A stretch of DNA of 64,000 nucleotides from Cryphonectria parasitica EP155 (GCF_011745365.1 NW_024468909.1:2418001-2482000); one strand, 5' to 3'. Shown: positions 33,768 to 47,273, numbered from the stretch's first letter. The notes: generated by a model from the letters alone, not told the origin. Translations and numbers: made by a program.

Positions 33768-36053
33768 TCACACACAGCTCACAGCAGCCGTCTTCGTCCG
33801 GAACTGATCACTGATCATCAGGAAGCCCCACTCGCCCCTAGTGATGGGCGAGATATCATCATACCCGTTCGGCGTCATAGGACCGAGTCGGTCCCCGGCG
33901 GGCGTCTGCATCTCGTGGAGGGAGGAGCTCTTCCGGCTGTGGTGGTAGCTCTGATGGTGGCGCTTCTCGAGAGCCCCCCGTGGCCTCTCGTAGCTGCCAA
34001 GGATATCGTCGATGTTGAGCCACATCGAGCCCCCTGGTGTCTTAACCGGCGATCTGGCCGTGAGTTCGGCGTCCTCGAAGTCGGTGAGGTTGGCCTCCTC
34101 CTCCTCCTCCTCCTCCTCCTCCTCCTTCTCGTTTTCTTCTTCGTACTCCTCTTCCTCGTCTGAGTCGGAGATGACAATCTCGATCCGGATGTCCTTCACG
34201 GTCGGCGACACGGGCACCGCCGGCGGTAGGATGTCAAAGGATGTTCCCCTGCGGGTTGGACGTCGTTTCTGTGCCATGGGTGTCTTCTTGCGCTGGGACG
34301 TTGGCTTGAAGGGGGTCGGGAAGCTGGTCTGGAGCCTTAGGGCGGGTGGAGAGGCCTTGGGCGAGGTGCGTGGGGAAGGGATCTTGGGGGAAGAAGAGGA
34401 AGAAGCAGCAGCGGCAGCAGCAGCAGTGACAGCAGCAGCTGGCGCGGAGGGAGCCTGTGGCAGGGCTTTGGGTGGGTTTGTGGGCGTTTTTGGTAATTGT
34501 GCGGCCTGTGAACTTGCTGCCAGATCTGAGACGTTCGCAGTAACGTCATCCTTGGCCATGGCGACAACAAGGAGGTTCTCGACCGGTTGGTCAACGTCTT
34601 GCTTAGTCTCATGGATCTTGGCGAGTGTCTCTGAAGGAGGAGTATCCGGCATGGTGACCATGCCCTCGTCCGCCCATGGCGAATAATCCTGAACGATCCA
34701 GTTCTGCGCAGACATGGGCGAGAGGAGCTGCTTGTGCTGGACGGACGCAGATGAAGCCATCACTGGCGTGGGAGAATACTCGCTTGGGCTCTGCAGAAAC
34801 GAGTCTTGAGGAAGGATCGCCAATGTCGGCGGCTGGTGAGCAACAGACTTGATGGTCATGTTGCTTAGCCTCGCCGCAGGTTGGGGCTGGGCTTCAGATA
34901 AAGACTCCACGGTGCTCTTCTTCATTTCGGCGCTCTCGTTCACGATCTTGGCGAGAGCCATGGTCGCAGCCAACGCCGGGATGTGGTCTCTCTTCACAAG
35001 GTCGTCTTCCACGCCTGTCTCTGTTGCGCTACCATAGGCCCGTGAGTACGTCCTCATGACTTCGCCCAGAGCTGCCTCGTTCAACGGACCCAGCCAGTCA
35101 TACGCCGAGGCCAGCGTGCTCTTCAACAGGCGCCGCCTCCCACCGGCCGACATGACATATCGTCTAAGCTCGTCCACGGCGTCTTCGAGCCTGAAGTGGC
35201 TGCCAAACTCGGACCGGACGGCGGCATACCGGGCCAGCGCGGCCTTGAAGGTATAGAGGTGGTCCAGCGACAGGAGCGTCAGCCCCTCGGAGGAGTGAAG
35301 GCTCTCGTTCTGGAGGATGGAGCTGTGGAGCACCAGCGGCGGGATACCGTAGGCGGACGGCTCATGGGCTGTGAGCGGCGTGGCCAGGTCGAACTTCTTG
35401 GTCGCGCGGGTCAGAGTATCGGCAACCAGCCTGTAGGCCCGGGGGTTCAAGGGCGTGGTATGGAGCAGGCGGATCTCGGGCTCCCGTAGGTCTATTGACG
35501 CTGCTGAGGTCGTTGACCCTGCGTGAAAAGAAGGAGAGGAGGAAGAGCTGGTGATGACGACGGAAGTGGCTGGCGTGGCTGGTGTTCTTGGAGAAACATG
35601 TGAGGCAGTGGCCGATGCTGTTGCGGCTCGCCTCAACCTGGGGCCCTCAAGCAAGGAAGCCAACGACGGCTTCCTGGACAATCGGGATGGCTGTCTGAAG
35701 TCTACCTTGTCTCGTTGTGACCTGGAACGGCCCACGAGTGACTTGATGGTGCTGAACCTAGGCCCACAGGCTACCACATCTTCGGGTGATGCAGGACTGT
35801 CAGGTGGTGATGGCAGGGTCAAGAGGTTGGTGACAGGAACATAAGTCGGCATGATGGCGTCAACCCTGGCAGCAACAAGACCTGGAAGTTGGTAGTCTCT
35901 TCGGGCCACAACGAGAGTGACGTGCAGGCCCTTCATGGCAAGACGGCGAGATATGAACTCAAGCGCCGGACCCAGATATGAAGGTAGCTTGTGAGCATCG
36001 AGTAACGAAGAATCTGCCTCCAGAGGCGTCGAGATATGCGCCCTTCGATCCAT
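33768..36053 (-). CDS. Unknown fungal protein with conserved N-terminus and low-complexity tail
   Basis: One open frame of 761 residues starting MDRRAHISTPLEADSSLLDA; the frame extends 8 codons further upstream but without an ATG. The N-terminal 340 residues look folded: LPSYLGPALEFISRRLAMKG and LHVTLVVARRDYQLP suggest an alpha/beta start, and a helical block (about 270-350) contains AVDELRRYVMSAGGRRRLLK and TLASAYDWLGPLNEAALGEV. The rest is low complexity, with poly-Ala, poly-Ser and a long poly-Glu tract coded by a CTC repeat (about 34097-34130). This arrangement resembles a group of Pezizomycotina proteins of unknown function; I cannot name a function. The start is the first ATG after 160 nt without one. 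Confidence 0.78.
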   Translation of the reverse strand: MDRRAHISTPLEADSSLLDAHKLPSYLGPALEFISRRLAMKGLHVTLVVARRDYQLPGLVAARVDAIMPTYVPVTNLLTLPSPPDSPASPEDVVACGPRFSTIKSLVGRSRSQRDKVDFRQPSRLSRKPSLASLLEGPRLRRAATASATASHVSPRTPATPATSVVITSSSSSPSFHAGSTTSAASIDLREPEIRLLHTTPLNPRAYRLVADTLTRATKKFDLATPLTAHEPSAYGIPPLVLHSSILQNESLHSSEGLTLLSLDHLYTFKAALARYAAVRSEFGSHFRLEDAVDELRRYVMSAGGRRRLLKSTLASAYDWLGPLNEAALGEVMRTYSRAYGSATETGVEDDLVKRDHIPALAATMALAKIVNESAEMKKSTVESLSEAQPQPAARLSNMTIKSVAHQPPTLAILPQDSFLQSPSEYSPTPVMASSASVQHKQLLSPMSAQNWIVQDYSPWADEGMVTMPDTPPSETLAKIHETKQDVDQPVENLLVVAMAKDDVTANVSDLAASSQAAQLPKTPTNPPKALPQAPSAPAAAVTAAAAAAASSSSSPKIPSPRTSPKASPPALRLQTSFPTPFKPTSQRKKTPMAQKRRPTRRGTSFDILPPAVPVSPTVKDIRIEIVISDSDEEEEYEEENEKEEEEEEEEEEANLTDFEDAELTARSPVKTPGGSMWLNIDDILGSYERPRGALEKRHHQSYHHSRKSSSLHEMQTPAGDRLGPMTPNGYDDISPITRGEWGFLMISDQFRTKTAAVSCV
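34097..34130 (-). repeat. Trinucleotide (CTC/GAG) repeat coding poly-Glu
   Basis: A run of CCT/CTC triplets on the plus strand encodes about ten consecutive Glu in the unknown 761-residue protein. Such tracts vary in length between strains. Confidence 0.75.
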
Positions 36054-38995
36054 GGTCGTCTCCTTGGATATTTTCAAGGATAAACCAGAGTAGATCTAGA
36101 ACTCAAAAGGAGAGAGGGAGAGTGAGAGAGACAATAGTAGAAGTGAAGTAAGGGGGGAAAAAAAATGGGAGTGAATCTTGACCGGCAAGTTTTTAGTATA
36201 TTAGTCTTTCGAAGACATGTGCGATGGTATGCAAAAGACACCAGAGAAGGAGAGACGTCAAGACCAAAGGAAAATCGTTAGTCGCGTTGAGAATCACTAC
36301 ATCATTCACACAAGATCGGAAGCTGAAGAGGTGACAGGCACATACGTATGTATATAGTATACAAAAACTGGGGTGGATGAGCATCAAGGAGGAAGGGCTG
36401 CCCACCAAACCCCCCCCCCCCCTGCAGTGCGGATAAAGAACCCCTTCGCAGATGAAACGAAACATTTCGAAAACAAACAGCAGGCTGGTAGACACTATCC
36501 CCTAACAGAACACACAAGAGCCTTGCTCCACAAGCTTCAGAGAACCCTTTTTTTGGGCTCACCCCCATGCACGGTGTGACTGAATAGAAGGGAGGGATGG
36601 GAGAAGGGGGATTCAGGGGGGGCTGGTGAAGACGAAGACGGATCACATGGATTGTAGGGGGATGGATTATCGCGTGTGCACGCACAGGCACACACAGAGA
36701 GAGACTCCTATGGGGGGAACAAAAAAAGAGAAAGCGGAATGGGGCGAGAGGAGGCGAGAGCCAGCCACTCGTATGATGCAAAAGGTCAGACGGGGAGGAT
36801 CCAAAAGAAGTCCTAGAGTAAGAGAGGAGGCGTTCTCTCTCGACATGGTCCATCCAGTATGTGACTCCGAAAGAACCCTGGCGTGCATACACAAGGACAA
36901 CGATCGACTGATGGATGGGATATACCAATGTTCTGTTGAGCATCTTGCATCGTCGTCGAGAATGGCCGCTGTATAAAGTGGTTCCCAGGTCGTGTAAGTC
37001 AGGGTCAAGGTCTTGCTTTGGTTCGCTGAGAGGTTGTCGTCAAGATGGGACTGGGGAAGGGACCACCACCCATCTAACCTGCCAAGCTCCCTGCAGTGTC
37101 AGTGTCACACTCAACAGCGCTTAGGCGTCCGTCCATATTTAGTACCGCTAGTTAGTGCCGGGACAGCGTAAGGAGCTTTCTCTGTCCAACCAATTACTGC
37201 GTGGGATCCGCTCACGGTGCAGCGGGGGATCTACAGTGCACACCCAAGGTCCCCTGCCTGCATGCTGCGCACAGGGGGGGTGCCGTGACTCTATTTTTAA
37301 AGTAACTACTTCCCTTCCCTTCCCTTCCCGCACCACCATCGCTAAATGTACAGTAAATGTGGTATTTACCCTTTGCCCCACTCTCATAACGTCCCTCAAC
37401 CACAAGGGCTCCCCCCCCCTCTTCTATCACCACCAAGTCTTGTATTCAGCTGATGTTGGAGGGGGGAAAGAATCCCCATCAGCAGTGGGGTGATAGAACC
37501 GCCCATGTTCGAAACTGACTCGAGAGGTTGTTGTTCTACTGGGAGGAATTGTCTTTCTTACCTCCTCCGTGATTCCACCCATTGCGTGATACTTGCTACA
37601 ATCGACAATAATAGATCTTGCCCCGGCATGTGACCAGAAAGAGACACTTCTCTGCCATGTGTCATTGCAATCGCAATGCCCCAGTCGTGACGCTTTCTAG
37701 GAGGGGAATCTCCCATCTCTTCCATTTCTCTGCAGAATACTACCATATTAGTATGCTACCACACCTGCCTCCTGGCCTCCTGTCAATAGTTCTTTCCGCT
37801 ACTCTCACCATGGGAAGAAAGGCACTAAGGTGACATGAGAAGGTGTGACAGATCGCAAATCACCAAATCATAATGGCACACGACTAATAAAAACTTGGCC
37901 CCCTTTCGCCACTCTATTCTCTTTCACGGCCCCTAGCTGGAGTTGTATGAGTGATCCTTGGGGTTTGTGTGTATCTCTGGGTGTGTGGACGTCAGCACCT
38001 AATTAGAATCTCTCTCACAGGGATTCTAGTCAGTCTCTCTCTCACTCTCCTTCAATCCTTCCCCGGAAGCCCCGTCTGCCTCGAGAGCAATTCTCGAACA
38101 TGGTCTGCTATGAATCCCCCCCTTTCCTTGGTCAGCATGATCCCAAACCGCTCTCGGGCTATGTCTCCACAACGCAGTGCCGAGTGCAATGTGCTGTTCT
38201 TCCTCGTCGTATCAAAGTGAGCCTGCGAGTCTGTCTGTGGCAGAGGTCCAACGGCGATCCACTCAAGCAGGCCAGCGGCTAAACACATGCGCACATCAAC
38301 GAGAATAGATCTCAGGCTACTACCACATCACTGGCGCCATATGCAATGACAAGCCATTTCCAGCGGTCCGGAACCTGACCCAGCATGCACCCGAAATGAC
38401 CAGTGATGTCCGCATGGCGATATCAACATCGTCCACTTTCCCAAGTTGCCGTCCAAAGATAGCATCATGTAACCCCCCACGGCGCGTACACATCCCATGT
38501 TGGTTGCTGGGACCGGCCAGATACCACCGCTGCTGAACCATCCCGACAATGCGGGGTGCGTATCGTGCGAGAAATCTTCCCGCGAACAGGGAGACTCGAG
38601 TGAAGGAGACAAGGCCGTCTGCCAGACCAGATTGGCATGAATAATCAATTCGGTTCGTTCCATGAGATGTCTCTGTCTTCCATCCGCGCATCTAAACAGG
38701 CTCTTTCATACCTGACGCCAGCTTGCCCGACAACCAATGCTCTTTATCCATGCTGGCCCATATTCCTGTTGTGCATGTGCTGATAGGTACGCCGTTTCGT
38801 GATTCATGATTTCGCTTTCAAAAGACATTCGTGCATGACCGGGACATTGTAGCAGCCGGTGTAAACTCCTTGAAGTTTCGTTCAAAAGAAAAAAAGAAAA
38901 AAAGAAAATGCCATGCTCCCCAACTCCACCATTTGCGCGTCCCACTTCTAATCAAACAGCGATTAATCCATCTCCAACTCTTCCCCTTGGAGACC
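36054..38995. promoter_or_regulatory. Long intergenic region upstream of the 761-residue unknown gene
   Basis: About 2.9 kb between two minus-strand genes. No coding gene can be supported; frames near 36626-36976 and 38320-38691 show no family similarity. It contains a C-run of 13 at 36410-36422 and a short TTCCC tandem repeat at about 37311-37329. Confidence 0.4.
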
Positions 38996-41900
38996 TTACA
39001 TGTCCAAATCCTTCATGTCTTCATCTGGTTGGCTCTCGATCTGGTCGGATGAGGCAAAGGAGTTCTCCCAGTCTTCGAGGGGGATGTATGTCAGCTCTTG
39101 ATCATCTGACAGAGGCTGTTCACTAAGAATGGAAACGTTGTCGGACAACATACCAGACCCCTCATCGTCCAGGTCGTCTACGCTCAGCCGGCGTAAATGG
39201 TCCATAACGACTGTGCCGCCCCGAAAAGTGAATAGTTAGTTAAGCAGGTTCATTCGCAATGTAGCCTCCAAGAGGGTGAAAAGGAAGAGGGGAAGAGGGA
39301 AAAGAAAGACGGTAAAAAAAAAGAAGAAAAAAAAGGAAGTCCTACCACCACAATTTCTTCGGTATTTTTGTGTTTCTTCTGCGTGCGCTTCGTCCTTGGT
39401 ATCGAAGTAAGGGGTGCACCGCGAAAGAACACGCGAAACCAGAGAAACGGTCTGACTAGAGACGGTCTGACTGCTTTTGATGCAAGTCTCGCTGATGTAT
39501 TCGCAGAGATGCATGCCGAATTTCTTGGCACACGTTGCAATGGCCTCGGCAGCCTCTGTACCCCCCTCCGCATCTGAAATCTTCGAGTTCGCTCCAAATT
39601 GAAAGACCTTGTCGTGCAACAGCGTTTCGACCTGGAGGCTGAGGACAGGATCGTACTGCGCAAGTAACGCTGGTGCCCAATCTGGCAGATATTTAAGGCA
39701 CTGCAGGTAGATCTGGACTCTAGACTCGCCCGAGTGAAAACGAGTCTCCGTAAATGTTTCTGTGAAGAACTTCCACACCGCCTTGGGCTCGCTTCTGGAC
39801 AAGATGATGCTCTGCTTAGCAACATGGTCGATTAGTTTGTCAATATACTCCGGACTGTAGCAGACTCTGCAGAACACCACCGCTGCTCGAAGATATGGAC
39901 CATAGGTGATGTAATGATCCTGTGGCGTGGTGTTGAAGATCAACGTGTCGAGAAGATCTGTCTCAATTGGCCACCTCTGGCCCACAACATGGGCTACGAT
40001 GGCGTCGGTAGCTTCCACATTCTGATTGAGCAGGATGACTTTGTCCAGCAGAGCATTGCCGCCAACCTCGAGTGTCTGATCCAAGAGTTTGCGCTCGAGC
40101 ATGGTAAGCCGGATTGGCTCATCACGGTGCTCCAGGTATGCCTCTTCGCGCACCACCTCGCCATGCACAGGATTGAGAGGAGTAATCTGGGTGAGCACGC
40201 CCCGGAGAAGTTCGATGACAGATGCATAGCAGGGCGAACGGTTCGGTCTGCGGGCCAAGAAGTTGCACATCTTGGTGAATTGTACGTCTCGTTTGTCATC
40301 GTCCAGGTACTCTGCCATGAAGATGAGCATCGTCTTCGACAGAAAGCCGCGGGTCAAAAAGGCCAAAGTTTCGTCCTTTCCAGAGTACACAAATGTGGCC
40401 ATCAAATCGAAGACCTCCGGCCACGATCGGTGGAAGCTGGGATAGTGAAAATACTCCCAGAGATGTTCGAACATGGCACAAACGCCGTTGACGATATCAT
40501 CAGGATACTCTTCAGTTGGTGGGGCCCCTATGCAGTAATTCCCTGGGAACGTGTATTTGATGGAGTTCAAGGCCTCCATCATGATTTGTGCCGTAGACCT
40601 GCGGACAATGACTTCCGGATTTCGTTGCATCAGGTTGCGGAACGCCTCGGTGTGACTGCTGAGGTATCCGTACATAACGAGAGCACAGGTTCCGCACGCC
40701 TCGACCATTCCCCTGATTCGCTGGGCCAATTTTTGGGCTTCAGGGACGTCCCTCACTCGAGCAGCAACCTGATCCAAATGTGCGATGGCTATTTGCATCG
40801 CTAATGTCTCGGTCTCGTGTTCCCGAGAGCATGTGCCGTCATTCAGATCCTGCATTCGCTCGATGGCGGAGTCCACGAATCGAATGTGGTCGGGATCAAA
40901 CAAGCAGTGCCTCTGCAGCAGTCGTAGATTATCATCCCGAATGAGTGAATGAAGAGGTGTAGAGATCTTGGCCTGTACGGGGCTTGTCCATCCAACTTGA
41001 TGTAGTTCTTGTTGCTTCCTCTCAATTGTCGATGACCGCTCGTAGAAGAGCATGTAGGCGCAGTAATTCTTTTCATACGCCACTCCACCGGCATCCCAAG
41101 ATGACTCCGAGCCGCCAAAGCAGCAAGCCTCCATCCTCGATGGGTGCCAGGGCGATACGACATCATCATTAAATTCAAACCAACTCTCATCCTTGCGGGA
41201 TGTTGGTCGCTCTCGAATGAAGCTATAATAATGTCCTGATTCCGCCGTCCCAGCATGGACAAGGACACCGACGAGCTCGAACCAGTCTTCTGAGAGTTCT
41301 CCGGACGGGTTGCTCAGATATTGAACGGTGTACGGTCGCATATTGATGCGGTCTGGGAACGCAAAGTAGTCGTTGATCTTGCTGCGCGACTGTGTTCGGA
41401 GATTGAAGTCAAAACGCTTCAGATGAAAGATCAGAGAATTGGGTATCTCCTTCAGGCACGACCTCCTGACAGCGTCAACGTGTCGATCACAGGTTGAGCA
41501 CTTGTACTTGTTGTCGCCCTCCATGTGCTCGCCATCCACATAGGCTTCCAAGCTTTCAAGGAGGTTCTTCTTGCCCTTGATGTCGCATTGAATGGCCGAG
41601 AACGGCTCCATGACCTCCGAGATGTGGTCGCACTCCTTGGACTTTGTCTGTGTCACCAACTGTCCGCCATAGAAAGTGCGAAAGGTTCGCACGGCTTCTG
41701 ACGAGCTCAGTTGGCCCTCCAACCGATCGTTCAAAAGATTGAAGAATTCCTCCACGTCCATCTGATTATGGACGTTGATTAGATCGTCGTCATACGTCTT
41801 AATGTTGGCTACGAAGGATTCTGGGTCTACAAAGCGTTGGTGGCTGCTTTGTAGCTGTCCAAACAAGCTCTGTGTCTCCCAAAGCAGAGAACGGGAGAAA

Positions 41901-44900
41901 TCTCTCCTGTCGACCTGTACACTAAGTATGAACTTCCGGAAGTCGAAGTTCATGAACAGTTGTGTGCAGAGAGAATTGAGATAGCAGGTGTTTGACAGAT
42001 TCCTCAGTCCTGCATAACCGCATGCGGCACGAATCTCCTTCGATCTGTCAAAGCCAAATGGCAAATCGTAGCGGTAGATTTCTAGATCTTGTAAGCCTTC
42101 GCAATTATGCCCGAGTGATTGATGAGGGGGTTACGCACTTTCATCAGCTCGATCGTCCGTGCTGCATGGTACCAAGTGCGAGAGTTCAGCAAAGAAATGC
42201 TTCAGCTGCGACAAGTTTCTCCCGACAAGTTTGAGGACAATATCGTTGAGGCGGAGCCTGGTGGTCTCATGGTAGATCAGGCCGTGGTGCCAAAGTAAAT
42301 CTGGCATTGGCTGGCGGCGTGGGAATAAGTGACCCCAGAAGAGATCTATTCCTGAGCTTGAGCGCAAAGTTAGTTCTCACCGTGCAAAAAAACCCAAAAA
42401 AAAAAACCAATCATTCAAGCTAAATTTGCAAACCTTACCTAGCATCGAGGCTTGAAGCAATATCCCCATCAACATTGTCACACAAAAGCCTATGTAACAA
42501 GTTGACAAGGCCGAAAGCGCCAAAGTCGATAGCGCCAGGTGGTATGCCCTGAGCCGGGATTGGTTCTTCAGCAGATTGCTTCGGAAAAGTAAGGGCCAGG
42601 CCTGCACTCTCGGAAGGACTGTAGGCGAGTAACAGTTCATTCAAGCGTTGCACTGTCTTATGTATATCAATACTCGGTGGTGCTGATTCTTTCTCGGAAC
42701 GGAACACGATCACGAGGAGGTTGAAAACCTCAAGTGACCTTGTTGGCTGCGCCAGTGCACGAGGAACCAAGTCTATCAACAACGGCCGGAAGACATCCCT
42801 GAAAGTTGTCGCAGGCACCACAGATGTACTGATACAGGGTGGTCAGCATTCATCATCGTGACAAATGAGATGACAGATTGCTCTTACCCGAGATCGTTCA
42901 CGACCTTATCGCCAATGATAGCCGCTGTCGACTTCCTCACAATGTCCCTCGTGTCATCAACGAGTAACCTCTGAATAGTTTGCTGAAGATCCATCTTCGA
43001 TTGCAGCAAGTCCCAGAGCTCCCATTTCAGAGAACATGTATCCATGATGGCCCTGAAGGCGACGTTGGTCAGATTGTCGACGAATGAGGCGGGCTCCACT
43101 TCCAGAGAGGAAGAAAGTATTTGAGCAAGCCTCTCGATCAGGGCTGCGTCGAGAAAATCAGTAGTCGATGTCGGTCGCATGGGGTCTGGGAAAGTCAGCT
43201 TCCTGAAGGCCTCGAAGACAATTCGGGGCCGGTACCTCTCAAGATTGCAAGGAACTGTTCTACAAGCCGTGACGCGAGAGCAGCTCGCAGATTCTCGCCA
43301 GAGACCTCGTCGATCACCTCGTGGTCTGAGAGCGCAGGAACTACCAGTGCCAAGGCTCGCCGCAGAGCGCTGTCATACTCTTCGTTTTCCTGAGATGGTT
43401 TTGCGAGAGACCGCCGAGCGCTCAGATGCTCTCGTATCACGTGTAGTGCGTAAAGCGATTTCAGCGGGTGGCCTATGGGGAAGACGTCGCTGTAAGGTGT
43501 CTGCTCATTTGCCACCATATTCATTATCCTGTCGCCCACCGGCAATGTGATCAGGAAAGCGTACAACTATACCAAAGGTTAGTAGTCTGAACGGCCGGAT
43601 GAGCGCAATGCCTTACCTCGCTAGCCAGCTTCTCTTTCAATGCCAGATATTGCCATAGCTCTTCGAAGTGCCTCATGATCTCGATCTCCACCGGAGACGC
43701 CCCTGGCCTAACGTGGACGGGGTACTCATCCGCATCCGTCTCGCGCTTGACCAGGATCAATCCATTGTGAATTTGAAGGTCCTCCAGGGACCTACAGATG
43801 TCTCCCTCTGATGGGGTGAATGGTCGACCCCTATAGTACAAGCGATAGTTGTCGAAGCCAGTCGCGTCGCGGATGCTGGCTAGCAAAGATCCTGCAGTAT
43901 TTCGGCGGCCAATAGATAGAGGCCTCACATCCGTCTGAGTGTCCCCGTCAAATGACTGGAATTTGAGCTCGGCCGAGTCCCCCTCCACGTCGTTGTTTTG
44001 AGGGAGGACTAGTGACCTCAGGTCGGGAGACGAGAAGCGTGGTGTAAGCTGGTGAAGATTGTGGAATTCACGAACGATTGTCAATGAGCGCGTGAAGAGC
44101 ATTTCCTGCTCTGATGCTGATTGGTCATCATGGCTGGTGATCATCGCGTCGCCGCCCTCACCATTCTTGCCCATCTCCGGTTCAGCCATCAGATGCTTTG
44201 CGGCTGAGCACAACTGCTGCATGCATCGATCGACAAGGGCCAGATGAAATTTTCGCACACGATGCACCGGCATTTGTTGGATCGATCGATTTTCCAAGTA
44301 GACATCTTTAACGAGAGCTACTATTGCCCGTCGCTCAATCGTGTCGGTTGGAGCTGTGAGAGCAATTCGCCATAACTGCTCAATGCCGAGGCGGTTCCTG
44401 GACTCCTCGTCCTCAAGAACAAAGCTACTGTCGCTGTTGATCAAGGGAATGATCCTCTGCAGGATGAAGTCCAGAGATCCAGGGCGAAAAAGGTCGGGCG
44501 ACAGCGTTGGAAAGTAGTCATTGAAACAAGTCTCCACAAAAGTTCTCCCTGAGGACGACTTCATCGCAGCGCTTAGACTCTGCCAAGCACAATCGCGATC
44601 TTCTTGTGACGCAGCGAGTGGGCCAACCAGGAGATCCCAAAGTTTACGACCAAGTTCTTCCGAGACAGCATCGCTGTCACGCCCATGAAGAATCACGCTC
44701 GTGAGTAGCTCCAGGCGAGCGGCGTTCTCCTGCCCACTAATAAGGTGAGCCACACCGACGTCTGCCCGTGAACTAACAGCGTGCTCAAGCTCGTCAACTA
44801 GGAGCTGTGGCAGGTTGTACTGCTCTGTGAGCTGCTGCAGGTCCCGCTCTCGATTGCCTGGTCGGCACAGGAGTAATAGTCCGTGCAAACTGCCGAGAGT

Positions 44901-47273
44901 ATAGCGCGACTTCTCGGTGATATCTTTGAGGCATTCCTGGATCAGTAGCTGCCGGTCTTCCGGGGAGGGTCCACGCCTCAGGAGCTGCAGAACGAGACTC
45001 GACGCCCATTTCTGAATAATTCGGTAAAAAGGTGGCCCCGGAGCGGAAGATTCTCTCAGTAGCCTAAACATGAGTGAATAAGGCAGCAGGTCCTGAATGG
45101 TCTCATTGCCTTCGATGAGGTATGACATGACCCTGTCGCAGAAGTCCTTCATCGTTGCGTTGAAGTTCTCGATTCGAACTGTCTGCAGTTTTCGGAATAC
45201 GCAGAGAAAGTCGTCCATCCCGAAGAGGTTAGCAATATTAGCCATCATCATCAAGAGACTCTCTGAAACCCCCGAAATCTGGCATGTGGTTACTGTGCGC
45301 CACATCTCGTCCATTTGATCCTCCGTGAAGGTATGTGACGCGAACAGGAAGCCAATGATATTGTAGCTCTGGGCCGTGACCTCTGGGTGACAGGTAGGAC
45401 CCAGAACGTACGAGACGACTTGAGACCGCACCAGCTGGCTGGAGAAATGGCGCAGGACTGGCTGCTGAGCGACATCGATGGCTTGTTCATGATAGTCCTT
45501 CCAGATGCGTACCATGTCCGCACACATGGTCTGGGCTGCCATGATCCTGAGCTGCATCTGGCTCGACATGATGAGCTTCGTGAGCATCGCTAAGCGCCAT
45601 TCATTCACGATGACTTTCACCGTCTCTGTTGGAGGTATCTCAGGATGCTCAAGCATGTGTTTCTTGATTACATCCTGGGCTTGCTCGGACTCTCCATGCA
45701 AACATAACCGTAGCATCTCCGCAAGGCCGGCCAGTAGCTCAGTCGCAGTATTGGGTGCGATCTGGTTGACGCTTTTGTCGATACAAGCCGCCAGAGCACC
45801 CGATATGGCATCAAAGAGCTTGTAACCCTGCCCAAGGCATGGCTTGGAGGAATCAGAGTCGGGGGTCAACGCGGATCTCTGAGCGCCAACCAGTTCACCC
45901 CGTGCGAGAAAAGATGCGAGTTGCGCAATGCCGGCCAAGCTTTCAAGCACTCTAGGAAACCGAGTCACCAGATCTGCCAGCGTGAAGCCAATGCAGTATA
46001 AGGAGTCAAGCGGCGATGGCGAGCCGGATTTAGGATGAGACAACTGGAAACCCTCGACCATCCGGAGCAAGGCGTCAGGCCAGGGTGCGTCGATATCCAA
46101 GCCGTACATATTTGGCATCAATGCCTGTGCATATTCGACCAAGAGAGCGTGCAAGTACGTAACAAATGGCGTTGAGGCAGGTTCTTGCCAGCCCTCGTCC
46201 AGTTTAGCACCGGAGAGCAGTGCTTGATCGAGGTCGACGAAAAGGCCGGTGAGCTTTGCGAAGGACGTGTGCAGCTCGTAGAACAGATGGTGGAACTGGG
46301 GGCTGCGCACCAGAGGGTTTCTATTGATACATGTCAGCATCATGTGTTTGTGTAAGAACGCAGTCAGAGGAGGCTTTACCTGCTTGGCGATGAGTATTGC
46401 CAGATCAAGTGAGGCATCATGTGCCAAAATTCGCGGTAGTCGTCCCAAGTCTGTCGCACCACCCACATTTCCTTTCCGCGAGACCAGGAAAGATACAACT
46501 CCATCCAGTCATGCAAGCCCATCACCGCATTCTGGTCTGTAGTAGGATTTGTTAGGCTTCGAGATTCTCAAGCACGGCGAGATCAGCGACTTACTGTTTG
46601 GAAGGAGCGCACAAAGCTTTGGCAGGGAGTCCGACAGAGGTTCGGTGGGCAGGTAGGGAAACTCGAGCATGGGGTTGTTCTCTTGGAGTATAGTGATCCC
46701 AGGTACCCCATCCTGGTCTTCATCATCAGTGTCGAGGATCACTTCTACTGGAGGGTTGTCTGTGTCCATTGTTGAGGTAGCACCATCGATGCACTGGGTC
46801 GGCGGGACATCGGCGTCGCCGTCTTCCACACTGTCCCTAATTCCCTCCTCTTGAGATCCGATGAGATCCTTGTCGACCTCATTTGGCGTCGTAGGCGAGG
46901 AGGGCCCAGATGGGACGGCCTGTTTCGCAGCTTTCAGGTTCAGTGTGATCCTAGTCGGTCTTGTTTCTGAGCCAGACTGCTGTTGGTCGGCCTCGTGCTC
47001 CGATAGTCGAGGCTCCGAGGCAGCAGAATCCATGGTCATGGCAGCGTCTCTGTCCTCCGACTCGCCTCGTGTATTGGTGTGTGGTGAACCCGTGGGTGTC
47101 TCGACAGAGTGGCTCGGCGAGGCACCGTTGAGGGAAGTTCGACGTCGCTTGCGGGCGGAGGAGCCGTCGTCATCGAAAGGGTTCGGTCGGGTGGAGCAAG
47201 GCTCAGAGGAGACCGCACGTTCTCTCAACTCTGATGGGGAGACCGCAGGCTGGTCCATCTGGAAGGAGCCCAT
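38996..47273 (-). CDS. Giant USP9X/USP34-type ubiquitin hydrolase
   Basis: Cysteine protease that removes ubiquitin from proteins; the large USP class with long helical flanks. Nine exons: 47273-46595, 46536-46380, 46320-43617, 43566-43236, 43185-42888, 42828-42439, 42356-42139, 42081-39346, 39210-38996. Joined length 7728 nt, 2575 residues, in frame throughout. Residues 1-230 are disordered and Ser/Asp-rich, with a KRRR signal. About 230-1590 is armadillo-like helical sequence. The catalytic domain has the Cys box GLRNLSNTCYLNSLCTQLFM (Cys near 1625), QMDVEEFFNLL, a KCSTC zinc-binding knuckle, FHLKRFDFN and the His box HAGTAESGHYYSF (His near 1876). A further helical region follows and the tail is acidic (PDEDMKDLDM). 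All catalytic signature residues I looked for are present. Start is the first ATG after 105 nt. Confidence 0.93.

Noticed and set aside
36626..36976. 116-residue plus-strand frame as a small gene
   Set aside because: Repeat-rich, charged composition, no similarity, and located in a promoter-like region.
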